Notes under the pieces: model-generated | Seen by the model: only the letters and a program-made list of their open reading frames with translations | Database searches by the model: none | Told to the model about the DNA's origin: nothing | Translations under genes and position numbers: made by a program | In this document: one piece after another, positions 1-6,020 of the stretch | How positions within the stretch are numbered: the first letter of the stretch is position 1 | Layout of the letters: every line of letters starts with the position of its first letter | Assembly: GCA_050945895.1 (NCBI GenBank) | Contig: JBMNTU010000053.1 | Location: 1 to 16,292, forward strand | Direction: 5' to 3' | From: JBMNTU01 sp050945895 | GTDB lineage: Bacteria > Bacillota > Clostridia > Christensenellales > Christensenellaceae | Length of the DNA: 16,292 bases

Positions 1-525
1 ATCGGTCTTTATTTTTTCAAGGACCTCCGCCGCTTTCTCGTATTCTCCCGAATCGAGCGCGCTTTTTCCTTCCTGTGCCAGCCGGTAATACTCTTTTTCC
101 ATAGCGTCCGCAATAAATTCTTCTTCGCTTTCGATATCGTCTTCAAGCAGCATGAAGAGGTCGTCCATTTCCTCCGAAAATTCGTTGTCCGGCTCTATTT
201 CCATATATTTCTCAAAGCTGTCCCGGGCGCGCGTAAAATCGTTGAGGCCAAGAAAATTGCGCCCCAGATTGAAAAAGCAATCGGCGTTTGGCTCTTTAGA
301 TTCGCTCAGCATTTCAAAAAGGATGCTGTTCGATTCTTCGTACTTGTTCATATCCGTCAAAAGCTCAGCATAATACAGCCGGTATTCTTCATTTTCCGGT
401 TCTTTTTTAAGCGCCTTGCGAATCATGTTCACCGCGCCGATATAATGCCCGCTGTCGATCATTTTTTGCGTCGTTTTAAAATAAAACTCTGCGGGCCGTT
501 CAAATTTCAATACTTTTTTTGCCAT
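1..525 (-). CDS. Tetratricopeptide-repeat (TPR) protein, 3' end outside window
   Basis: The reading frame is open on the minus strand from an ATG at 525 to the window edge, so only the N-terminal 175 or so residues are visible. The protein starts MAKKVLKFER and is made of paired amphipathic helices with TPR spacing (for example AVNMIRKALKKEPENEEYR, then a helix with YAELLTDMNKYEES, then DCFFNLGRNFLGLNDFTRA). It is rich in Glu and Asp. There is no signal peptide or membrane segment, so it is probably a cytosolic scaffold protein. It begins 8 bases after the hslO stop codon, with a GGAG inside the end of hslO as the likely ribosome site, so it is the last visible gene of the operon. The specific partner is unknown. 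Confidence 0.8.
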   Translation of the reverse strand, partial: MAKKVLKFERPAEFYFKTTQKMIDSGHYIGAVNMIRKALKKEPENEEYRLYYAELLTDMNKYEESNSILFEMLSESKEPNADCFFNLGRNFLGLNDFTRARDSFEKYMEIEPDNEFSEEMDDLFMLLEDDIESEEEFIADAMEKEYYRLAQEGKSALDSGEYEKAAEVLEKIKTD

Positions 526-533
526 AGGTTCTT

Positions 534-1403
534 TTACTGCTCCAATAATTTCTGTAATTCTTCCGCGCTAAACCGGTATTCCTTGTTGCAAAACCGGCAG
601 GTGATTTCCGCCCCCTGGTCCTGTTTGATCATATCCTCTATTTCCTGCCTGCCAAGGGACGCCACTACCTCGGTAAGCCGTTCTTTGTTGCAATCGCAGC
701 GCCAAACGGGGTGTTGTTCATCCAAAAACGTAAGCTCCATATCGCAGAAAATCTTTTTCAGCACATCCCGTACATTGCTGGGCAAAAGGTAGACGGAATA
801 GTTATAGATATCCCCATAATGCGTTTCAATTTGCTGCAGCGTTTCTTCGCTGCAATTGGGCAGCGGCCGCACGATAACGCCGCCCGCGCTTACAACGCTC
901 ATATCCTCTTCCAGCCAGGTATGGACATATACAACGGACGGCTGCTGCTCGGAGACGAGCAGGTAGTTTGCTATATCTTCGCCAATTTCCCCCGAAACCA
1001 TTTCGGTTTTGCCTACATACGGTTCTTTTAGGCCGTAATCTCGAATAACAGTAATAAAGCCTTCTTTGCCCACCGCTTCGGCAATATTGAAGCCTCCTTT
1101 TTCGTTGGGGGGCGGATTTACGAACGGATTGGCGATATACGCCTTCATTTCCAGCGCCTCGTTGCCCGTTACCATAATGGTTCCGGCGGGGCCGCCGCCA
1201 TTTACCATCAGCGTAAATTTATCGTGCTCGCTTTTAAGCATGGAAGAAAGCATTGTTCCTGCGGCAAGCGTGCGCCCAAGCGCAATTGTTCCCACGGGCA
1301 GCGTATTGTGGATCGTCCGCGCCTGCTCGACCATCGCGGTAACGTCACAGGCGCATACCGCCACTTCTCCGTTTAGTATTCCACGAACCAAAACATCGCT
1401 CAT
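534..1403 (-). CDS. hslO: Hsp33 redox-regulated holdase chaperone
   Basis: Hsp33 is a cytosolic chaperone that is off when reduced. Under oxidative stress its C-terminal zinc centre forms disulfides and it then holds unfolding proteins. The 289-residue product has the normal family length. The N-terminal core is recognisable by TMLSSMLKSEHDKFTLMVNGGGPAGTI (residues about 50-76). The C-terminal zinc switch is complete, with a CxC pair at C236/C238 (WRCDCN) and a CxxC pair at C269/C272 (CRFC). The ATG start at 1403 lies 10 bases after the upstream methyltransferase gene. The nearest purine-rich site (AAGGG) is about 15 bases upstream, so translational coupling is likely. Family assignment is secure. 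Confidence 0.97.
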   Translation of the reverse strand: MSDVLVRGILNGEVAVCACDVTAMVEQARTIHNTLPVGTIALGRTLAAGTMLSSMLKSEHDKFTLMVNGGGPAGTIMVTGNEALEMKAYIANPFVNPPPNEKGGFNIAEAVGKEGFITVIRDYGLKEPYVGKTEMVSGEIGEDIANYLLVSEQQPSVVYVHTWLEEDMSVVSAGGVIVRPLPNCSEETLQQIETHYGDIYNYSVYLLPSNVRDVLKKIFCDMELTFLDEQHPVWRCDCNKERLTEVVASLGRQEIEDMIKQDQGAEITCRFCNKEYRFSAEELQKLLEQ

Positions 1404-1413
1404 AATAATATAT

Positions 1414-2151
1414 TCAACCCTTCACAGCCAAAAACTGTATCCTTTCCGTTTTGTTATCCGGCATATCCTTCGTCATAAACGCAAATGCATGGATGTCTTC
1501 AAAACCCGCGCGCTCCAGCGCGTCCTCTATTTGCCGCCGCGCCCATGCGCGCTGGGTATGCCGCTCGTCATATCTTTTATAACACGCTCCGTTTGCCCGA
1601 AACAATGTCACGTCCATTGTCAGCAGCGAAGCATCTGCGTCGAATGCGCTCTGCCAAAGGCAGGTCGCCTCGTCGCTGTCGTCATAAAAAAATTCGTTTC
1701 CCAGTATATTTTCCAGCTTATATGCGCTGCTGATGTCAAACAAAAACCGGCCGCCCCGGCGGATATTGGCGCAGGCATTTTCAAAAAACGACCGCAGCCG
1801 TTGTTCTTCCAGTATATAATTCACTCCGTCGCAGCAGCAAACCGCCGCGTCGGCAGGTTTGTTCAAACTAAAATCGGCCATGTCTGCTTGGGCAAACCGC
1901 ACCTTTCCATGGTGTGCCCGGTCGAGCTTTTTTTGTGCGATATCGAGCATGTCGGCAGATATATCTGTCGCAGTTACCTCGTACCCGCGCTCCAGCAGGC
2001 AGCCGGTGATGTTTCCCGTGCCGCATGCATATTCAAGCACTGTGCGTACCTCTTCGCCAAGCAGCCCGGCAATATAGCCCGCCCAGTCTTCGTACATAAC
2101 ATCGTACATCAATTCGTCGTATGCGGCTGCAAGATACTCATACTGGTTCAT
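1414..2151 (-). CDS. Class I SAM-dependent methyltransferase
   Basis: The 245-residue protein has the Rossmann-type SAM-binding signature: motif I VLEYACGTGN at about residues 38-47, and an acidic residue ending strand 2 at D63 (TATDIS). It continues to a motif-IV-like DAAVCCCDGVNYIL. It resembles small-molecule methyltransferases of the Methyltransf_25/11 type; the substrate cannot be read from the sequence. I chose the ATG at 2151, although the frame opens one codon earlier with TTG. The gene overlaps the 3' end of the amidohydrolase gene by 14 bases, which implies translational coupling. hslO follows 10 bases downstream. Confidence 0.88.
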   Translation of the reverse strand: MNQYEYLAAAYDELMYDVMYEDWAGYIAGLLGEEVRTVLEYACGTGNITGCLLERGYEVTATDISADMLDIAQKKLDRAHHGKVRFAQADMADFSLNKPADAAVCCCDGVNYILEEQRLRSFFENACANIRRGGRFLFDISSAYKLENILGNEFFYDDSDEATCLWQSAFDADASLLTMDVTLFRANGACYKRYDERHTQRAWARRQIEDALERAGFEDIHAFAFMTKDMPDNKTERIQFLAVKG

Positions 2152-3289
2152 CAAAATCCGTCGCCCTTAAGTAGTATTCCACACCATGCAGCAGAACTTT
2201 TTCATCGAACCCAAAGCTGCTTGAATGGAGCGGTTCGGTATGCATGTCGTCCAGCGTTCCTAAAAACATCAGCACGCCCGGCACTTCTTTCTGATAATAG
2301 GAGAAATCCTCCGAAAGCATGACCGGCACGGCCGCGGTGTAGCTGTCCGAAAATTTTGGAATAAGCGCTTCCGCCATGGCCCTGTCGTTTACAACCGGCG
2401 GATACATCATTGTTTCGTAGCTGGTGCTTTGTGTACCGTACATAGTGTCGATCCCCTGCATAACCTCACAAATACGGCGCTTAATATGCGCGGCCGTATC
2501 CTCGTCCAGCGTGCGTAGCGTCCCCTCCAGGTGAACGCGCCCAGGAACAACGTTGCGCGTATCTCCGCCCTCTATTTTGCCAATTGTCAGCACGGCGCTG
2601 CCAAACGGGTCTATATTCCTGGAAACGATGGTTTGCAGCGCCAAAACAAGCTGCGCCGCCGCAACAATTGCGTCCACACCCTGCTGCGGGCGCGCGCCAT
2701 GGACCCCTTTGCCGGTTATATCTATATTGACGTCGTTCATGCGCGCCATAACCGGCCCGCCCAAAAGCCCAACCTTTCCTGCCGGAAGGTACGGCCACAG
2801 GTGAATGCCGTATATTTCATCCACATCCGGGTTTTGAAGCGCGCCTGCTTCAATCATCGGCTCTGCCCCGCCGCCCGCCTCTTCGGCAGGCTGGAAAAGG
2901 AACACATAATTTACGCGGAGCTTGTCCCTGTTTTCGCTGACGATTTTTGCGGTTACAAGCGCCATTGCCATATGCCCGTCGTGTCCGCAGGCGTGCATTG
3001 CACCAGCGTTTTTGGATTGGAAGGGGCAGCCTTTCTGCTCCGTTATGGGCAGCGCATCCATATCCGCGCGGATAGCCACCGTTTTTGTTGCGCCCTTCGC
3101 ATAAAAAACGGCTTTTATGCCCGTTTTGGCAATGCGCTCCAAACTGTCTGGCAAAAGCGGTTCGAGATACTCGTACAGGAACGCTGCCGTTTCTTCCTCA
3201 CAAAAAGCAAGCTCGGGGATTTGGTGCAGCGTCCGCCGGAGCTTTATCAGTTCATTTTGTTGTTCCCTCGCGCATGTCCGTATCTTCAT
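2138..3289 (-). CDS. M20D-family metal-dependent amidohydrolase (N-acyl amino acid / hippurate hydrolase-like)
   Basis: These zinc-type amidohydrolases remove an N-acyl group from amino acids or peptides in the cytosol. The 383-residue product has the M20D hallmarks: HQIPELAF near residue 22, RADMDALPI (about 74-82), HACGHDGH (about 99-106, with metal ligands C101 and H103), QPAEE (133-137), GIHLWP (H163) and a C-terminal PLHSSSFGFDE. The frame is open for 34 more codons upstream. I chose the ATG at 3289 because GAGG lies 7 bases before it, the conserved domain starts there, and a promoter sits just upstream. It is the first gene of the minus-strand operon and is divergent from the lysine operon. 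Some M20D proteins are N-acetyl-diaminopimelate deacetylases (DapL/Ykur type), which would fit the neighbourhood, but the sequence alone does not prove it. Confidence 0.9.
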   Translation of the reverse strand: MKIRTCAREQQNELIKLRRTLHQIPELAFCEEETAAFLYEYLEPLLPDSLERIAKTGIKAVFYAKGATKTVAIRADMDALPITEQKGCPFQSKNAGAMHACGHDGHMAMALVTAKIVSENRDKLRVNYVFLFQPAEEAGGGAEPMIEAGALQNPDVDEIYGIHLWPYLPAGKVGLLGGPVMARMNDVNIDITGKGVHGARPQQGVDAIVAAAQLVLALQTIVSRNIDPFGSAVLTIGKIEGGDTRNVVPGRVHLEGTLRTLDEDTAAHIKRRICEVMQGIDTMYGTQSTSYETMMYPPVVNDRAMAEALIPKFSDSYTAAVPVMLSEDFSYYQKEVPGVLMFLGTLDDMHTEPLHSSSFGFDEKVLLHGVEYYLRATDFDEPV

Positions 3290-3314
3290 GTAAGCCTCGT
3301 CTCTTTCTGTGCCT

Positions 3315-3343
3315 ATTCTACCATATTTCGCCTGCTTTTCACA
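3315..3343 (-). promoter_or_regulatory. Extended -10 promoter for the amidohydrolase-methyltransferase-hslO-TPR operon
   Basis: On the minus strand a TAGAAT hexamer (plus positions 3315-3320) is preceded by TGG, giving an extended -10 (TGnTAGAAT). The -35 at a 17-base spacing (TGTGAA, 3338-3343) is poor, as is often seen with extended -10 promoters. Transcription would start near 3308, about 19 bases before the ATG at 3289. Confidence 0.55.
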
Positions 3344-3358
3344 GGAATTAATAAACTG

Positions 3359-3387
3359 TTTACAGATGGGGGAAGATGGTGTATAAT
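3359..3387 (+). promoter_or_regulatory. Consensus sigma-A promoter of the lysine operon
   Basis: TTTACA (3359-3364) and a perfect TATAAT (3382-3387) are separated by 17 bases. Transcription should start near 3394, immediately before the conserved riboswitch core, which supports the call. Confidence 0.88.
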
Positions 3388-3393
3388 ACACGC

Positions 3394-3572
3394 AAACCGA
3401 AAGAGGCGCGTTGGCGCATCAGTACCGCGGACCATGGCTGGCAGGCCGGCCCGCGCGAAAGGGCCCGACGCCGAAGACGACATAACGCTGCCATCGTTTT
3501 GCCGTCTGGGCATACAGCAAACAGCTGTATGACTGTCACCATTGGTTTGGTGGAGCGCTGCCGGTGTCCTTA
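3394..3572 (+). promoter_or_regulatory. Lysine riboswitch (L box) aptamer
   Basis: The leader contains the conserved L-box segments in order: AGAGGCGCG (3402-3410), AGTA (3421-3424), GAAAGGG (3457-3463), GCCGAAG (3470-3476), CTGGG (3506-3510), ACTGTCACC (3532-3540) and TGGAGCGCTGCC (3551-3562). Between them are a clear 8-bp hairpin, CATACAGC/GCTGTATG (3511-3531), and a possible closing ACCG/CGGT helix. In this family lysine binding stabilises the aptamer and usually favours transcription termination in the leader. That is consistent with the terminator found just downstream and with asd, dapA and dapB behind it. Boundaries are approximate. Confidence 0.93.
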
Positions 3573-3614
3573 ACATCATATCAATTATATTCCCATCCAT
3601 GTATTGGTTTAGGG

Positions 3615-3644
3615 TAAAGACGGCGCATATGTGTCGTTTTATTT
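3615..3644 (+). terminator. Riboswitch expression-platform terminator
   Basis: A hairpin (ACGGCGC at 3620-3626 with TGTCGT at 3632-3637, including G-U pairs) is followed by TTTTATTT. A further pairing of TAAA with TTTA, with one bulge, extends the stem. It lies between the aptamer and asd, where an L-box attenuator is expected. The nearby GGGTAAA (3612-3618) can instead pair with TTTACCC (3658-3664), which could be part of the read-through fold. Confidence 0.75.
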
Positions 3645-3697
3645 GTATATAGATAATTTTACCCCAAAAAGGGTGATTAGGAGGGTTACAGTTCATC

Positions 3698-4696
3698 ATG
3701 AAAAAGTACAATGTCGCCGTGTGCGGCGCAACAGGCATGGTCGGCCGGAAGTTCCTGCAGGTTTTGGAGGAGCGTAATTTGCCTGTCGACAATTATTACC
3801 TCTTTGCCAGCGCAAGAAGCGCAGGCAAGAAGGTATCGTTTATGGACAAGGAATACACCATCGAGGAGCTGACGGAAACGTGCTTCGACGGCAAAAATAT
3901 AGACATCGCGCTGTTTTCTGCAGGGGGAAGCACCAGCGAGAAATTTGCGCCCATTGCGGTACAGGCGGGTGCGCTGGTTATAGACAACTCCAGCGCATGG
4001 CGTATGGATAAAAAAGTGCCGCTTGTTGTTCCGGAGGTCAATACAAAAGACATTAAGTGGAACAGCGGTATCATCGCCAACCCAAACTGCTCGACGATAC
4101 AGGCGGTTGTTGCGCTAAAACCGCTGCACGACAAATACACAATCAAGCGCATTGTATATTCGACCTACCAGGCGGTGTCCGGCGCAGGGATGGACGGGTA
4201 CCGAGACCTGGAAGACGGCATCAACGGCGATCCGCCCAAAAAATTCCCCTACCCGATTTTTGGCAACTGCCTGCCGCAGATCGATGTGTTTTCGGACGAC
4301 GACTACACAAAAGAAGAGCTGAAAATGATTTACGAAACGCGCAAAATTTTGGGCGAGCCGGAGCTGCCCATTACGGCAACAACGGTGCGCGTTCCCGTAT
4401 TCAACGGACACTGCGAGTCGATCAACATCGAATTTGAAAAGGATTACGAGCTGGACGAGCTTAAGCAGGCCCTTCGGGATTTTCCGGGGATCGTGGTGCA
4501 GGACGACGTATCTAAAGGCGAATACCCCATGCCTGTTTATGTTACGGGCAAAGACGAGGTGTATGTCGGCCGTATCCGCAGGGATCTCTCCGTCAAAAGC
4601 GGCGTAAACCTCTGGGTGGTTGCGGACAACATCCGCAAAGGCGCGGCAACCAACACCGTACAGATCGCCCAGGCGTGGATCGCAATGCAGGAGTAG
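3698..4696 (+). CDS. asd: Aspartate-semialdehyde dehydrogenase
   Basis: Asd reduces aspartyl-4-phosphate to aspartate-4-semialdehyde with NADPH, the branch point toward lysine/diaminopimelate and threonine/methionine. The 332-residue product has the N-terminal nucleotide motif GATGMVGRKF (10-19), SAGGSTS (74-80), the active-site cysteine C131 in NPNCSTIQ, and the catalytic histidine H238 in FNGHCESIN. The length is normal for the bacterial enzyme. The ATG at 3698 has AGGAGG about 13 bases upstream (3679-3684), slightly long but the only good site. It is the first gene after the lysine riboswitch. A 428-bp gap holding the tandem repeats separates it from dapA. Confidence 0.97.
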   Translation: MKKYNVAVCGATGMVGRKFLQVLEERNLPVDNYYLFASARSAGKKVSFMDKEYTIEELTETCFDGKNIDIALFSAGGSTSEKFAPIAVQAGALVIDNSSAWRMDKKVPLVVPEVNTKDIKWNSGIIANPNCSTIQAVVALKPLHDKYTIKRIVYSTYQAVSGAGMDGYRDLEDGINGDPPKKFPYPIFGNCLPQIDVFSDDDYTKEELKMIYETRKILGEPELPITATTVRVPVFNGHCESINIEFEKDYELDELKQALRDFPGIVVQDDVSKGEYPMPVYVTGKDEVYVGRIRRDLSVKSGVNLWVVADNIRKGAATNTVQIAQAWIAMQE

Positions 4697-4713
4697 GCGG
4701 GGAAGCCCCCGCC
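4696..4713 (+). other. GC-rich hairpin directly at the asd stop codon
   Basis: The segment GGCGGGG-AAGC-CCCCGCC forms a 7-bp all-GC stem with a 4-base loop and starts on the last base of the asd stop codon. No T-tract follows, so it is unlikely to be an intrinsic terminator. It may act as an mRNA 3' stabiliser or processing signal, and it forms the left edge of the tandem repeat array. Confidence 0.6.
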
Positions 4714-5099
4714 GGCAAACCGATAATTATGTACCGTGGCGGATGAGATTTTGGTAGCCGCGCTGTATAGTTGCGAGAAAGCAGCCGAACAGCTGCGGGA
4801 GGGAAGCCCCGCCGGCAACCCGATAATTGTGTACCGTGGCGGTCGAGATTTTGGTAACTGCGCTGTATATTTGCGAGAAAACAGCCGAACGGCTGCGGGA
4901 GGGAATACCCGCCGGCAAACCGATAATTGTGTACCGTGGCGGACGAGATTTTGGTAACTGCGCCGTATAGTTGCGAGAAAACAGCCGAACGGCTGCGGGA
5001 GGGAATACCCGCCGGCAAACCGATAATTATGTACCGTGGCGGACGAGATTTTGGTAACTGCGCCGTATATTTGCGAGAAAACAGCCGAACGGCTGCGGG
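4700..5099 (+). repeat. Four tandem copies of a 100-bp repeat between asd and dapA
   Basis: The landmark GCCGGCAA recurs at 4711, 4811, 4911 and 5011, an exact 100-base period. Copies 2-4 are almost identical; copy 1 is the most diverged (for example GGTAGCCGCGCTG where the others have GGTAACTGCGC). Each full unit contains CAGCC-GAAC-GGCTG and a second GC hairpin of the type GCGGG...CCCGC. Between units, TTGC and GCAA can close both into a three-way junction. The period is not a multiple of three, so the frames rotate and the repeat is not one coding unit; frames across it stay open only because it is GC-rich. It lies in what should be the asd-dapA-dapB transcript. This fills the gene-free stretch 4697-5124; I see no gene in it. 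Confidence 0.95.
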
Positions 5100-5115
5100 C
5101 GAGTGCCCGGGGAGG
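5096..5115 (+). promoter_or_regulatory. Hairpin next to the dapA ribosome binding site
   Basis: CGGGC-GAGT-GCCCG (5096-5109) is the diverged right end of the last repeat and ends 2 bases before the ribosome site GGAGG (5111-5115), which sits 9 bases before the dapA ATG. The hairpin keeps the GC stem seen at unit junctions although its sequence differs from them. It could affect dapA translation or mark an RNA processing site. Confidence 0.5.
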
Positions 5116-5124
5116 AGAAAGGTT

Positions 5125-6003
5125 ATGTTGTTTAAAGGTTCGGGTGTTGCGTTGTGCACCCCATTTACAGAGGACGGAGTCAACTTCGGTACATATGAAA
5201 AGCTAATCGAGTTCCAGATCGAAAACGATACGGACGCGCTGATCGTTTGCGGCACGACGGGCGAGCCTCCCACGATGACAAACAAAGAGCAGGAAGAGCT
5301 GGTGCGTTTTGCGGTCGGGCAGGCAAACGGCCGCGTGCCCGTTATTGCCGGAATTGGCGGCAACAATACGGCTGCCAGCCTGGAAAAAGCCAAGACCTAC
5401 GAACAGGCAGGAGCAAGCGGCCTTCTGTACGTTACCCCGTACTACAACAAATGCACCAAAAGCGGCTTGCTCGCGCATTTTCTGACGGTTGCAGATGCGG
5501 TGTCCATACCCATTGTTGTATACAACGTACCTGCGCGCACCAATGTAAATCTTCCATTGGACGTGTGGGACGCGCTTTGCGGGCACAAGAATATTGCGAT
5601 GATTAAAGAAGCCAGCGGAAACATTGCCCAAGTCGCGGAAATGTCGCGCGTGGCAAACGGCCGCGCCGATATTGTAAGCGGCAACGACGATTGCATTGTT
5701 CCGCTGCTTTCCGTAGGCGGTGTGGGCGTAATTTCTGTGCTGGCAAACATCCTTCCTCAATATACGCACGATATGGTCATGCACTACCTGAATGGAGATA
5801 CGGACAAGGCGTGCAAAATGCAGCTTAAGGTGCTGCCGCTTGTATCTGCGCTGTTCTGTGAGGTAAACCCCATCCCTGCAAAAACGGCGCTGCGCGAAAT
5901 GGGCTACGATATGGGCCCCTTCCGCCTGCCGCTCACAGAGATGGAAGAAAAAAACAAAGCTCGCCTCCTTACCGAAATGCGCGCATTTGACCTGATCGAT
6001 TGA
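5125..6003 (+). CDS. dapA: 4-hydroxy-tetrahydrodipicolinate synthase
   Basis: DapA condenses pyruvate with aspartate semialdehyde in the first committed step of lysine/diaminopimelate synthesis. The 292-residue TIM-barrel protein has its key residues at the E. coli positions: T44/T45 in CGTTGEPPT, Y133 and R138 in VYNVPART, and the Schiff-base lysine K161 in MIKEASGN. The frame is open upstream into the repeats. The ATG at 5125 is chosen because GGAGG is 9 bases before it and the family N-terminus (FKGSGVALCTPF) starts there. The lysine-inhibition site cannot be judged by eye. dapB starts 17 bases downstream. Confidence 0.98.
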   Translation: MLFKGSGVALCTPFTEDGVNFGTYEKLIEFQIENDTDALIVCGTTGEPPTMTNKEQEELVRFAVGQANGRVPVIAGIGGNNTAASLEKAKTYEQAGASGLLYVTPYYNKCTKSGLLAHFLTVADAVSIPIVVYNVPARTNVNLPLDVWDALCGHKNIAMIKEASGNIAQVAEMSRVANGRADIVSGNDDCIVPLLSVGGVGVISVLANILPQYTHDMVMHYLNGDTDKACKMQLKVLPLVSALFCEVNPIPAKTALREMGYDMGPFRLPLTEMEEKNKARLLTEMRAFDLID

Positions 6004-6020
6004 CAATAGGAGAAAGAACC

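Noticed and set aside
1066..2322. Long plus-strand open frame (418 codons) opposite hslO and the methyltransferase
   Set aside because: It is antisense to two clear genes, has no family-like motifs or ribosome site, and is explained by the codon bias of the real genes.
4696..4713. Intrinsic terminator after asd
   Set aside because: The stem is strong but no T-tract follows, so the operon probably reads through to dapA.
4700..5099. CRISPR array
   Set aside because: Units are contiguous 100-bp copies with no unique spacers and no cas genes nearby.
4927..5124. N-terminal extension of DapA into the repeat
   Set aside because: The ribosome site and the family start both point to ATG 5125, and catalytic residues then fall on the E. 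coli numbering.
4593..5393. Open frame on the minus strand through the whole tandem array, and similar plus-strand frames
   Set aside because: The 100-base unit simply lacks stops in several frames. The predicted peptides rotate frame from unit to unit and overlap asd and dapA antisense.
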